A DNA stretch of 64,000 bases from Monosiga brevicollis MX1. Its lineage: Eukaryota > Opisthokonta > Choanoflagellata > Craspedida > Salpingoecidae. Positions 13,777-26,629 of the stretch are shown piece after piece. Position 1 is the stretch's first letter; every line of letters starts with the position of its first letter. The position numbers and the translations under genes were made by a program. The notes below the pieces were generated by a model, which saw only the letters and a list, made by a program, of their open reading frames with translations, searched no databases and was not told where the DNA came from. The stretch is from the NCBI RefSeq assembly GCF_000002865.3, contig NW_001865039.1, positions 1,730,341-1,794,340 of the forward strand, given 5' to 3'.

Positions 13777-14231
13777 GTCTTTGGCACCGCCTTGCCTGCG
13801 AGCCGCACACTTATGCTCGAATGTCATCCACACAATTGATAGACCTGTACAAATTCATCCGTTTTTTTCCCAACACATGCTCTGATGTGTCCAAGAAAGA
13901 AGAGGGCATGCTTTTCCACAGCAACAACTGACTGGTCCGCCGGAACATGACTGACGTTGTGGTTTAAACTTGACACCAAAAACAGGGTCGTTTCTCGAGC
14001 CTTTCTCTCTGATTCACACTGTCGCCATCCGAAGCTCAGCTGCCCAGCCGACTCTGGCTGCACTCAGAGTGCGTAGGTTATGTTGTCCATGGCGCGTCAG
14101 CCCTTGATAGAGGACCCAGCCCTTCAGAGACTGACTCGCTGAGAGAAACAGAGAAACAGAAGCTTGCTTGCTTGCTTGGGGCAAACTTAAATTTTATTTC
14201 TTTCAAACTCAGGTCATGTTTCTATCGCCTG
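13777..14231. other. Convergent intergenic region
   Basis: The 3' ends of FG-GAP copy 2 (plus) and the TCERG1-like gene (minus) face each other here. No coding signal. A short GCTTGCTTGCTTGCTTG repeat lies near 14162-14178. Confidence 0.5.
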
Positions 14232-17200
14232 TTAGGACGAGCCGGCAGCTTCAGGCTCGGGGTCTTGCTCGTTGAGCTCCCGCACGAGCTGCAGGCGATC
14301 ATCCTTGAATGAAGACGTCACGGCGGGTGGCGAGCCACGGTCTTTGAGCCTACGCATAAAAGCGAGCAAGAGCTCGACACGCTCTTCGGGAGCAAAACTC
14401 AAATTGTCATAACGCCTGTCTTGCTGCAACACGTTCAAAATCTCCTTCATGTGAGAACACTCGAAGCCACCTTCTTGAATGAGGTCCATTGACTTGTGGT
14501 TGATCACCCTAATGCAATCGGCCAGCGGGTATCCGTCAGGCAGAGCAGACCGATCGTGGCCATTGACGAGCAACGACAGCGTGCATGCCGTACCGGGACT
14601 CGGCCAGCAGCTCCTGGAAGTTGAGGACTGCAGCCTCCTTACGGTCGGCCATATAGTGTTCGTATTCATCTTCACGTTGCCTGACAAAAGGGAGAGGGCA
14701 GTGCAGGAGTGGTGTGCATCCGTCATTTGTTGATTTCCATGCGTGCGCGATAGTGATGCTGGCTTGCGTGTCAAGGGTAGCAGGAAGGGGGCGGATCAAC
14801 ATACTCATCATCGATTCCGAAACGTGCAAAGCGCCGATCCTCAGCCAGAATATCGCGCACGGCGGCAAAAGGAACGTCCACCTCGACAGCCTTGCACGTG
14901 TCCAGCAATTCGTGGAAAGCCTTGCGGCGGCGCTCAACCAGCTGCACCATGAAAGCAATCCAGAGTGAGAATTCTCGAAACACGTCTTGCCCATGCTCGC
15001 GTTTCTTGAAACATACGTCTCCAACATGGTCACCAAACACGTTGGCAAGACCTTCTTCTCCGAGGCCTTGGATTTCAGACCAAATGGGTTCCTTCTGCAC
15101 TTTTGCCAGCACCTCTTCAAAAGCAGTCTGCACGTGTACCACGAGCAAGGCAAGTGAAAGCGCGGTGACAAGTTCTGCATCTTCGAAATTAACGCGGCGG
15201 AATAGAGAACAAACCTCAGGGTCTTTGACATGGTCTTTGAGGTAGAGCAGGAAGATTGTGGACGCTTCACCCCTGCAGTTTCACAACATGCCATGAGCGC
15301 CTTTGAAACTGACCTTTATGGCAGGCAGCTACCTAAGAGGAGGGGGGGGGGGGAGTCCTTCCATTGCAAAGCTTTCTGGCCATACGTACTCGTGCAAACG
15401 TCGACTGGCCTGGTCCCGCTCGCGTTGTTGTCGATGCTGCTCACGCCGCACAGCAAGCTCACGTTGCCTGAAACATCGCCATGCCCAACCAATGGTCAGA
15501 GAGCATTCAAGGGCACCAGGGGGCTGTAGCCATCAGAAAAAAAATGTCGCCACCAACGTACTGTTCACCGGTGACGGCGACGACACCGTCACGACGCAGG
15601 ATGTCCTGGTAGTCTCGAAAAAAGCGTCGTTGCTCACTTTCGCTAAGAGCCCGGCCACGTGCATCTCGGTTCACGTCGCGACGCAGAGCGCCAAAAGCAT
15701 CATGCGGCGCCACCTTGAGCTCTTGCAAGAGCTTGAAATACTCAAGCCTACCGCAAAAGCACGCGCGCCGCGTGCGGCAGAGGAAGGATTGGATCAGCTA
15801 AGCTGCCTCTGCACGACGCCTGACCCGATATGACACTTACCTCAGCGCTTGCGCTGTTTTCTCAGACGCCTTTTGGGACTCTGAAGGAAAGCCCAAAGAG
15901 TGAGCATAATGTTCACGAAGAGCAATAGGGACATTCGCACGGTCAAGACAAACGCTGCACTGGCTGAATGAAACGCCTAGGACCGTCGACTCACCTTTGA
16001 GGGCCTCAATAAATTCGCGGTACCGCGTTTCTTTCTCCTTGAGTTTGAGGAGCGTGTTCTAGCAGGCAGCATGGAGTTTGAAAGGGCGGGCGAAAAGCAC
16101 ATTTGCAGGTTGTAGCAGAGCGCACTCACTGTAAAGCGGGGGTCGCGCGCAAAGCGTAGTTGAAAGGACTGCCACGTTGAGGTGGCGGCAAGTTTGGCAT
16201 CCTTGAGCAGCTGTTCGTAGGCCGAGCGCGCCTGAGATCCAGAGCATGAGGTCATCAGGTATAGGTGAGGTCTCAGATTTAAAGTAGGCTCGCTGAGGTT
16301 GCACATGCTTTGCAGCAAGTGCCGCAACTGGGCCGTACTTGCTGCAGAGCTTCTGCGCGGCCTTGCTCCTGGCCGACATTGGCCGCGTCTTTTTGATATC
16401 TGTGGATCAAGATTTGAACCCACGTGAGCCTGGGGTGGCAGGGCCATGCAAGCGCTGGCAGAGAGCGTACAAACACGAGCGTGCGAGCCGACGAACTTGT
16501 CAAAGGCGGAACGCAGTTGCTTCTTGGTCAGGTCGAATGCCTTGTCCTCTTTCTCGAGGCGAGCCAACACGTCCTCCCAAATGGCTAGCGCTGAGATGTT
16601 CCATTCCTTGAGCACCTCACGGACTTTAGTTTTTCGCTGCTCGACGCTGTTCACGCGCTGAGCGACTGGATCAACGATGGGAGGCGGGGCAAATGCGGGT
16701 GGAGGCATGGGCATGTTGGTGGGGGGTGCAAACTTGGAGTTGGGGGGCATGTTTGGTGGTGGGGGCATTGGTGGAGGAGGAAAATTGGCGTAAGGTGGCA
16801 TGTTGGCTGGCGGGGGCATGGGTGGAGGAGGAAACTGGGCAGGTGGGGCACCCATCATGCCACTCGGTGGTGGGTATGGAGGTGGCGGGCCACCCATGCC
16901 CATGCCAATTGGAGGGCCGCGCATGCCCATGCCCATGCTAGTTGGCGGAGGGCCGCCCATGCCCATGCCCATGCTAGTTGGCGGAGGGCCACCCATGCCC
17001 ATGCTACTTGGTGAAGGGCCGCCCATGCCCATGCCCATGCTAGTTGGCGGAGGGCCGCCCATGCCCATGCCCATGCTAGTTGGCGGAGGGCCACCCATGT
17101 CCATGCTAGTCGGTGGAGGGCCACCCATGCCCATGGTAGTTGGTGAGGGCCCACCCATGCCCATGCTAGTCGGTGGGGGGCCACCCATGCCCATGCTAGT

Positions 17201-17976
17201 CGGTGGAGGGCCGCCCATTCCAGGTGGAGGGCCGCCCATGCCCATGCTAGTCGGTGGAGGGCCGCCCATTCCAGGTGGAGGGCCGCCCATGCCCATGCTA
17301 GTCGGTGGAGGGCCGCCCATTCCAGGTGGAGGGCCGCCCATGCCCATGCTAGTCGGTGGAGGGCCGCCCATTCCAGGTGGAGGGCCGCCCATTCCAGGTG
17401 GAGGGCCGCCCATTCCAGGTGGAGGGCCGCCCATGCCCATGCTAGTCGGTGGGGGCCCACCCATGCCCACGCTAGTTGGTGGAGGGCCGCCCATGCCCAT
17501 GCTAGTTGGTGGGGGCCCACCCATGCCCATAGTTGATGGAGCACTGCCGGTCATGAGAGGAACGTCAGACGTGGGCACACCGCTTGGTGTTGGAGCCGGC
17601 CCTGATAATGTAGCCACTGCAGCACCTTTGCTTCGCTTCGCGGGTGGCCCTGTGTCAAAAAGTGGCATTAATCAGGACCAAGCAAAGCAGCATCGGTCCA
17701 CATTTAGGGTTGCGGTCCACGCACCCTCAAAGAGCGGCAAAGGCACGCCCTGTAGTTCAGCTGGCAGCTCCTTGACCGACTGCCGCTTGACCTGACGCAC
17801 CAGCAGAGCATTTGTGACGAGCGAACATTCGCCCCTCGAGTTGTTTGAAACTCGCTAGCCACGCCTGGGGGTATCGCACGCACCTTGTTGAAGAAGAAGT
17901 GCGTGCCATCATCGAGCTGGACCACGAGCCACGGGGTCCCCGCCACGGGCCGCTTGGCCACGGCCTTGGGCGGCAT
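14232..17976 (-). CDS. TCERG1: Transcription elongation/splicing regulator with WW and FF domains (TCERG1/CA150-like)
   Basis: Span with introns. The start at 17976 (MPPKAVAKRPVAGTPW) leads into a WW-type segment (PWLVVQLDDGTHFFFN). Next come a basic stretch (PPAKRSKG) and a long Gly-Pro-Met repeat (16850-17540), then PPP-rich sequence. FF-type domains follow: TKVREVLKEWNISALAIWED, YEQLLKDAKLAATSTWQSF, a segment with YFKLLQELKVAPHDAFGALR, FHELLDTCKAVEVDVPFAAV, and FQELLAESRYGM. The C-terminus has VLQQDRRYDNL, then EERVELLLAFMRRLKDRG and SPP, which matches the conserved end of TCERG1 (DKRYLVLDCVPEERR...DDLDRRGPPPP). In animals TCERG1 couples phosphorylated RNA polymerase II to splicing. PRPF40 is the main alternative, but the C-terminal block favours TCERG1. 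An in-frame ATG at 18027 is an alternative start. Confidence 0.85.
16850..17545 (-). repeat. In-frame Gly-Pro-Pro-Pro-Thr-Ser-Met-Gly-Met repeat of the TCERG1-like protein
   Basis: Tandem coding repeat with two interleaved units: a 30-bp-class unit encoding GGPPPTSMGM and a 21-bp unit encoding GGPPPGM. Variants are GMGM duplications and S for P substitutions. DNA identity between units is high, which points to recent slippage or unequal exchange. It also keeps the antisense strand open, giving false long frames on the plus strand. Confidence 0.95.
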
Positions 17977-18886
17977 GATCGCACCTCTGTTATCCTTCCA
18001 CCTTGCCTCCAAATCGACCGTGCACACGCTGACGTGAGTGGGGATGTGTCACGTGTTCTCTGCGGCCATTCACGGGACGATCACACGCATCACTTCCCAT
18101 GCGCGCAGGTCATTGTTTCCTCAAACCTCTTCCAACTCTTTCCTGCCAATCCACTTCAGGCAATCTTCTCACTCTGACTCATCTTCCGTACCGCGACCCA
18201 GCCACACACCCCAGCGGAACGTACCTCCAGCAGCGGTCACTGAGCCAGCAGATAGCGGGACAAAAGATCGAAAAAAGAAGAAAAAGAGAGAGAGAGAGCG
18301 GTTCGTTTGACTTGTTTTTGCTGACATATCCCTTTCTCTGACTTTCTATGCTACCAAGTGTAAATGGCACCTTACATTGCATGCATGCATGTAAAACTGG
18401 TGGGCTGTTGTGGTTGTCTTGCGTGGTTGTAAAGGCGTTCGTTTGTTCCACCATGCTCTCTCACGCTGTTGCCAGTAAGCTCAAAAGTGGGCGGGTTTCC
18501 ATCATTCACATCATCATCAAGCGGCAGATGGTCGATCGCTGCTTGACGCCACTTACCACTTTACGCTCCCTGGCCGTGCAGTCCGCGTCATAACCATTTT
18601 GGACGTGGGACCTTGCTACGAGCAGGCTCGTCCCGTTGGTCACCCCACCATCCACTTGTGGACAGGCGCCCCCTGGACTTTGATCCCGCCACCTGTCTGT
18701 TTCCTGCCTCTGTTTGGGTGCTTTTCTTTTCTTTTTTTTTTTCTATGTATTTGCTGTGTCAAAGTGCCGTGTATTGATTCATAACAGACAAGTCGGCCCT
18801 CGCCCTGAAGAAGACAAACCCCAAACCACCGAAAGCGAGTCGCGGGAGCTCCAAAAGGCACCGCCTTCTTGAGCACGTCCGACGCC
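17977..18886. other. Divergent intergenic region between TCERG1-like and receptor genes
   Basis: No supported gene. Small open frames on both strands lack recognisable protein features. It contains a short AGAGAGAG run near 18288-18298, an ATGCATGCATG palindromic run near 18380-18390, and a T-run near 18733-18742. It presumably carries both promoters. Confidence 0.45.
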
Positions 18887-21800
18887 ATGGCGGTTGCCGA
18901 CGTTTTACGCCTGGGTTTGTGTGCGCTGCTCATCTTGAGCGCGGCCTCTCAGAGCTGCTCTTCCAATGAGTACCTCCGCCCTGCCTCTGGCACGACATCC
19001 GCCTCATGCCAGCCTCTGACACAGTGCAACGCCGATGGTACGATCATCGCTCTGTCATGCCCGTTGCCCTGGTTTCAAGGCTCGTCCCGATGCGATACCC
19101 ACTGAGCAGGGATCGTGTCACGTACTCGGCCGTGTCGCATGCATCTTACCCGCACGCGTGGGTCTGAAACCAACAGGCTGCACCTCTAACGGTCGTGACT
19201 ATCGTGGCCTTCTCAATGTGAGTCTTCATGGCTTGACATGTGCCACTTGGGGCTCCGGTGACGTCCCAGGCAGCAGTACCTACACGCCCACCAACTACCC
19301 CAACACGGGCCTCGGCGACCACAACTACTGTCGCAATCCTGTACGTACTTTATCCTTCATGGCTAGCGCTTCTTCGTTTGAGCCCTGCTTTATAACTTGC
19401 CTTCACCAACACTCCTTTTGCTTCTTCTGTTCTTGTCTTCTTTGCCTCTTTGCCAGGACGGCGACCTTCAGCCATGGTGTTTTGTACTCGAAAACGCTTC
19501 TCCCCGTTGGCAGTATTGTAACCTCTGCAACCTCATCGAGGTGACTGCTCCCACAGCCACCTCGGATCGTGGTACGTGAGCCAACCCTCATCACATCTGT
19601 GGCACATCGTCTGCTCCCTGGGAAGATTGGCATGTGCTCGGGACATATTAGCATCGCAGCTGTGCCCTGCCTTCTTGATGTGGGTCTCACTGCATTGTTG
19701 TGGCTGTTCGCCGTGTTGTCTGCTTTTCTTGTGCTCCTTCTAGTGTGTGGCCCAGCCCCGGGAAAAGTTTCTCCTCCTGAAACAACTACGCAAGCCGCTC
19801 GCACGACGAGCGGCAGTACCACTCCCCTGACAACAGGCGTGGCCTCATCAACCACGGGCCCGGCGACCTCAGCAACGAGTACGATGCTGCCGACATCAAC
19901 GGTCACCACAACGATGGCACCAACCACCACCACCACCACCACCACTACCACCGCCACTGAGCTCGGCGTTAACCTGCTGCCCAATGGCCTGCTGCACCTG
20001 GACGGCTCCTCGGGTACTTATGTGGAGCTTTCGGAAGCCGTGACAACGTCATTCTCTTTTGCCGCCGTTGTGCTGCAGGCTGCCGACAACGCTGGCTACA
20101 TAATGGCTAAAACTGATGCCGCCGGCTCACGATATTACGCTCTCTACTCGGGGTTTGGTGTTGTCACACTCATGTATCGCATTGCTGGCTCAACCACCAT
20201 TCGCACCGCCACGTTCTCCGTTGATCTCCGCGATGGTGAATTACATGAGGTGCTGTTTCGCGTGCAGGGAACTACTGCGAGCCTGATTGTGGATGGTGTG
20301 GCGAACATTGCCAGCATCAATGCCGCTGTTGACGATTGCGGTGCAACCAGCGAGACTTGCCTCTTTTCCTTGGGCACCCGCATCGGCAGCTCCTCCAACC
20401 TGATGGGTTCCATCGCCGCAGCCAGTCTCTATCCCAGCGAAGCACTCACCACATTTCCCCAAGCTGTGCGTGACCGTGCGGCCCGGCAGTACACAACCAC
20501 CACCGAGCCTACCACGACGGTCACCACGACCACTTTGACAACAACGGGCTCGCCCACTTCAGCGGTCTCGAGTAGCACCACAGCCCCGCCCCCAACCTCA
20601 TCGTTTACGACGACAACGACCACCACCACCCCAGGTGTTGTGTGCTCGCACGATGAGTACCGTACCATGAGCAACACGTGCCAGTCCTTGACCGAATGCC
20701 AGTTTCTTTGCAATGGCACCAATTGCAACGATTTCACCCGCTGCACCAGTGGATGTCGTGCTTGCATCCTCGGCACAGAGCTTTCCTTTTGTGTTCAGGT
20801 ATGTCACGGCTATTTCCCGGGCTTATTAGGTACCAAGCGTTCCTCACGCGTCTTCACGCCCCATGTAGTGCACTTCAACACAATGGTTATTTAACGGTCG
20901 CTGCTACGCGTCGTGCCCCAACGGCACTCGCGAGGCCGATGAAAACTTGGGTCGGCTTTGCCAAGCCGATGACCCCAGCATCGTGGTGCCCACACCCGAG
21001 CTCGAATATCAGGCGCAAGCACCAACTGCCACAACCGATCGGTACAGTTGCTTGTGACATGTGCTCTGGCGTGATGTCAACCAGCTCGATCGATTGACAT
21101 GGCTTCTCACATTGTCTCTGTGTGGGTGTTGATGCATGTCTGACTCTCTGCATCACGGTTGGCTGGCCGGATGTCTGCAGCGTGTGTGCTGTCGACTCCC
21201 CTTGCTCCGCAGGGCAGTACCAGTTGGCTGCTGCCACCCCTACTTCGGGACGTCGCTGCCTCAGCTGTCCTGCAGGCTTTTCCGATCACGATAGCAATCC
21301 GCTCACGCCCTGCGCTCGCTGGTAAGCATTCATTCAACCACCTCGGCAGGCTGAGCATAGTGCGTGCAGCCTCTTTTGAAGCAGTCACTTTTGCCATCAT
21401 TTTCCTTCCCGTGACTAGTTCGACGGGTGTATACGCGCCTGAAGGTTCTTCGGGGCTCTGTACGAGTCTGCAGTGTCAGGCTGGGGACATTGATCATGAT
21501 GCGGATGCCGCGACTCCTTGTGTGACGTGGTGAGTCTAGTACTTTCTCCTATCCCACATTTACGCTTTGTGCTTGCACCAAGCTGCAAGATGGTGCGGGT
21601 TTTTGCCCCCCTCATGATGGTCTTGTTTGCTCTACTCCGGAGTAGCGGTGAGGGCCGTTATGTGCCCGCGGGTAGCGCCGGCCGCTGCGATGACTTCAAC
21701 TGTTTTGGTACCATCGACGTGGATCGGTGAGTTGACGCGCCCTTGGTGGCATGCAACCCTGTGCATTTTGCTACAAGCGTCTTTGAAACTGGCCTCTGAC

Positions 21801-24800
21801 GCCGCTGCTGCCACTCTGGTTGCTGACGCTTCTTTAGCTATGCCGGCACGCCGTGCCAAACATGCTTTCCTGGTGTCTATCTACCCGAAAGAGCTGTTGG
21901 GCTTTGCACCGAGTATCGCTGCGCATCGGGATCCGTGGATGACGATGACGATGCGACCACGCCATGTGTGGCGTGCGCTGCTGACAGCTTTCAAGCCAAT
22001 CGGGGTGGCACGTTCTGTCTCCCCATGGCTCAGTGCAGTGCTGGCCAATTTGTGACCGTGACTGGGACGCCATCTTCAGATCGGGCCTGTGGCAGCTGCA
22101 TTGCTGGGCAGACGTACAGCGTGTCAGTCAACAGCCCTGCATGCCTTCCCGTGGAGCCCTCGGCGTGCGCTGATGACGAATTTGAAGAGGCTGCTCCGAC
22201 ATTGACAAGCAATCGTGTCTGCAGCAAGATTCCCACAACGACGGAGGATCCCTGTTTGAGCTGCGCCCCGGAGAGCGAGTGTCTTTTGGCCTCATTTTGT
22301 GAAAACGGGGCCTGCACCACGCAGGCCAACAAGCCAGACGGCACCGGCTGCGACAGTGTAGAGACAGAGTGTCGCGAGGCAGCCACCTGTCAAATGGGCG
22401 AGTGCACCGAGGGAGCCATACTGGTTGATGGCACCACCTGTACCGGGTTTGCAGGCCAGACCGGCCAATGTCGCAGTGGCCGTTGTGGCCACGTCGTGTT
22501 TGATGATGATAGTGATGACATTCGCTTTGTTTTTTTCACCTCCACGCCATTCCCAACGACCACTGAGGCGCCAACCACGACACTCCCGCCGACCACAACG
22601 ATCCCTACCACCACGGCCTTGAGCTGTGGCGCTGACGCATACGAAGCTCCATCCTGTGCGTTATTTTCTACCGAGGATGAGTGCTTGGCCCACCCTCACT
22701 GCCAGGTCAACAGCGAAGGCACAGCCTGCGTTTACGAGAATGACATCCCTGATTCGATGTTGGATGCGCGTCGCCGTCGTGAGGTTTGTTCGGGTTTGAG
22801 TCCGATCGAATGCGGCAATGCTGCCGACTGCTTCTATGATCCAGAGGCGGGATGCAGCTCGCTTGCCGTGACGACACCCGAAGCCACCACTGCGCTCGTG
22901 ATTACTGACGAGGCAGAGACGACCACCACGCAAGAAACGACCACTGCACCTGAGATTTTTTGGGAAGAGACAACCACCGCACCCGTGGCGGTTGAAGATG
23001 AAGTGACTTCAACATCTGCAGACCTCGAGGAGACGACGTCCGAACGCATTATTGAGACGAGCACCCAGGATCAAGAGACGACTACTCCCACCGCCACTAC
23101 CACCACCACTACCACCACCACCACCACCACCACTACGACTACCTTCACATTTGTCGTGGATGTGGGTGTAGCTCCATTCATTTGCGTGCCGCTCCACGAG
23201 TGCGACGAGACAGAGTACGAGTCTTCGGCACCAACTGCTACCACGGACCGATCATGTCGCCCACTTACCGTGTGCAATGGCGAACAATACGAGCTGGTGC
23301 CGGCGTCCACAACCAACAATCGCGTTTGCGCCCCGCTCACTGTCTGTGATCCCCTCATGCAATATCAAGCCCGCTTGCCTACCCCAACGTCGAACCGCAT
23401 CGTATGTCCTCCTCTTTGGTGGTGTTCTGGCGCGTGGCGCTTCGCTTGTGCAATTCACCTGTTTGCAACCTGGCTCCTCACCCGTTTTCTTGACCGATTC
23501 TTGCCGACTGAAATTTAGTGCGAGAGTTTGACGCAGTGCAACGCCACTTTTCAATACCAGTCAGTCGTGGCTACCGCGACGAGCGACCGGCAATGCGCAG
23601 AACAAACCTTTTGCACCGAGGATGAATACGAGCAACGGCCCGGCACGTTGACCTCGGCTCGAGCATGCGCCTCGCTCACCGAGTGTGTGATCGGCGAGGA
23701 GATTGTTTCTGAACCCACCTACAACCAGAACCGCGTGTGTAGTGCGTGTGCACCTGGAACCATCGACGACGACTCCAACCCAAGCACGCCGTGCGTGGAC
23801 TGCCCCAAGGGTCAGTATCAGAATGCAGCTGGGCAAACAGCCTGTTTGGATGCAGCTTACGTTTGCCCTCGAGGAACGTACGAGGCAGCAGAGCCAACTA
23901 GTAGCACCTCGCGACAATGCGCTGAATGTGATGGCATTGATTTCTACCAAGACCTAGCCGACCAGTCAGAATGCAAGGCCATCACTCCTTGCCCAGCAGG
24001 CACGCGCACCACTGGGGCTGCGTCCAACATTCGCAATACCGTCTGCACAGCGTGCGATGGTGTGACCCAATTTCAGAACCAAGCTGGCCAGGCGACCTGT
24101 CTTCCAATTCGGGATGAGTGCAGCATTGGCACGTACGAGGCAGCGGCGCCCACAACGTCATCTAATCGTGTTTGCGCCGCCTGCACTCCGGGCACCAATT
24201 ACGCCGACGAAGCCGGCCTATCGCAATGCAAGACGACGCAAACCTGCATGCCAGGCCAGGCTATGCTGGTCGAAGCCACCGTGGCCTCAAACCGTGTATG
24301 CGTGGCTTGCGTGGCGCTTGCGTCTTTTAGCACGACGGAGAACGCAGTCAGCTGTGAACCAGTCACTCAGTGCGACGGTCGCACAGAGTACCAGGCGGTG
24401 GCCCCCACAGTCTCGTCAGACCGACAGTGTGCTGCAATTGTCAGCTGTACGCTGGGCGAGACCTTTCGTGCAGATGTCGATGAGTGCCTACCCTGCTCCA
24501 CCTGTAGCGCGGGAAGCTTTCAGCTGATGGCATGCCAAGAGGATACAGACACGACGTGTCAGACCTGTACTGCGTGTCGCGCTACCGAGTATGAAGCGGT
24601 CGGGTGCAGCACATCCAGCAATCGCGTGTGTCAACCCTTGACGAGTTGTGTGTTTGGCGAGCAGTTTGTGGCGCAAGCAGCAACTGCCACCACGGACCGT
24701 GAGTGTCAGAATTATCGCAGCGCCTGCGATCTTGCTGAAGAGTATCTCGTAGTCAACCCAACATCCTCAACCGACCGCCGGTGTGCTGCGCTGTCCGTGT

Positions 24801-26363
24801 GCGCCGAGTTTGAGTTTGAGCTGAACGGCCCCACTGTCACGTCTGATCGCCAGGTGAGTTTGCTCGTTGACGCGCCCGTGTTGTCTCATGCTGATTGCCT
24901 CGACTGAGACACGGCGTATGTTTTGATACTTTCCCTTGTTGGCATGCGTAGTGTGTCAACGCGACCGTCTGTGCCGAGGATTGGTTGGAGGTTGTGCCAC
25001 TGACTGCAACGTCAGATCGTCAGTGTCGCCCACCCACCACAACCACCCCCGCGGCTTCGACTGCTAACGACAACGAAACCCTGGCATCCCGCTCCAGCGA
25101 TGACGGGGTATGTTGGTGTCAGCAGAGAGGCGTTCAATGATTGCTTTTCTTCCTCTTTTTTTTTTTAAAAAAAGAAAAATCCTTCGACTGAGTGGAAGTA
25201 TCGTAGGTACTCGTGCGCCTCACACGTGTGCCGTGACTTGTACAGCTTGCCAGTTCGGAAATGGCGGCCATCATTGCGGTGGTTTTGGTTATTCTGCTTG
25301 TTGTTTTGGTTGCCATGTACATCATGCGGCCTGCGTCGCGCGTATACGAGTACGTTTTTTATGTTTGCACTTTGCCTAGATGACGAGCACAGTTATATTG
25401 ACCATGTTATAGCTAAGAAGATGTGCTGTTTTGTTCCCTGGCCGCCATGCTCACGGTGACATGCATTGTGGGGTGGTGCTAGGTTGGATGATGCCACCAC
25501 CAAGCCTGCAGGTGGAATGGCTGTGACTACCGCGCCCAGCAAAGGCAAAGCGGCTGCCGCATCTGTGGAGTTGACGCCGTTTTGGTCGCGTGTTGAGATG
25601 GACATGGAGCGGGTGCCAGAGCCGGGGCACCGTTTTCGACCTCAGTTTCGCAAGGCGTTTATGGACGTGGACACAGACTTGTCTGTAGCCAATCACTCAC
25701 TTGCTGCCGATCGTTCCGTCATCTCTGGACCAACGTCATATCACCTGTATCGCACGGTAGGTGCTGACGACCGCACCTACTCGGGCGCTTATCTTCTATT
25801 TGCAACGCTCATCTCGATTACTGCTATTTTTAGCCCGGCACCATGTCGCCCGAGCCCATGCTCAACCATTCACAAGATGAGAGTGTGGTGGATATGGGCG
25901 AGGACACGGCGCCCATTCTCTTGCGCAAACGCGACAGCGATGGGCGTGAATGGCTGCACTCCCTTGCCATGGCCAATGCTGTGCATCAGCCAATGGCTGA
26001 CCACGGCAACCCACTCGTGTCCACTCTTCATCAGGCAGGCTCTCAACGGTAAGCTTTCAACCCGGAGACTGGAGGGTGTGATGCGGGGCTCATGGCACTC
26101 ACACACGACTCGGGTACTGTGCTGATAGGTCGGTGGTTCCTCCGGATTACAACGCATCGTCGCATCTCCCCTCGCGACTCCCATCGATGGGTGGGTACTC
26201 CCACTACGATGCTCCCCCCTCATCAGCCGGACTCAGTGGCATGCAACCGGTGTTTGAGGAGCCCGAGAGCATGGGTGTATCCCGGCGATCGCAGTCGTCT
26301 GCCTTTGAGCCCGGAGCAGACCGCTACCTGAACATGCAGCCAGACGAGGATACTTCCTTGTAA
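18887..26363 (+). CDS. Giant receptor-like type I membrane protein: kringle, laminin-G-like, TNFR/GCC2-like repeats, docking-motif tail
   Basis: Span with introns. The start at 18887 gives a signal peptide (LRLGLCALLILSAASQ). Order of parts: a short Cys-rich unit; a kringle (19180-19535: TSNGRDYRG, TCATWGS, NYCRNP joined across an intron to DGDLQPWCFV, WQYC); a Thr-rich linker; a laminin-G/concanavalin-like domain (about 19960-20460); more Thr linkers; then many Cys-rich TNFR-like units (pattern EYESSAPTATTDRSCRPLTVC) and GCC2/GCC3-type units (CPAGFSDHDSNPLTPC) to about 25030. A membrane helix (AAIIAVVLVILLVVLVAMYI, near 25260-25320) precedes a cytosolic tail of about 250 residues. The tail contains PPDY, several tyrosines, YLNM and a C-terminal DTSL. 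No kinase domain. Likely a cell-surface receptor or adhesion protein; ligand unknown. Exons between 20800 and 22000 are short and their borders tentative. Confidence 0.82.
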
Positions 26364-26409
26364 TGTTTGCATTTTGAAACGACCCACGATAGCAGGAAAA
26401 GAAACAAAA

Positions 26410-26415
26410 TTTATT
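26410..26415 (-). promoter_or_regulatory. Likely polyadenylation signal (AATAAA) of the AP-2 alpha gene
   Basis: TTTATT on the plus strand reads AATAAA on the minus strand, about 215 bp beyond the AP-2 alpha stop codon. It lies in the short spacer shared with the end of the receptor gene. Confidence 0.45.
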
Positions 26416-26629
26416 ATACATCTGGGATGTGCAATGTCGGGTCCATGCATGTATCAGATTGACAAACACCAAACAAGATGTGTGAGTCAAAAAAAGACGT
26501 AAATTTCATGCTGCAAGATGAAGATCACGCATGGACAAGGGGACGGGCAGAGGTGTGTGGCATCAGCCAGCATACACAAAGTAGCGATGCGACAAGCCGT
26601 CTTGCGCTGAGCAAAAAGTGGCGCGAAAA

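Noticed and set aside
16408-16426. Possible tRNA T-loop (GGGTTCAAATC on the minus strand)
   Set aside because: No matching T-stem, D-arm or acceptor stem around it, and it lies inside the TCERG1-like gene.
16800-17795. 331-residue plus-strand frame over the Gly-Pro-Met repeat
   Set aside because: Antisense shadow of the TCERG1-like coding repeat; WW and FF domains lie on the minus strand.
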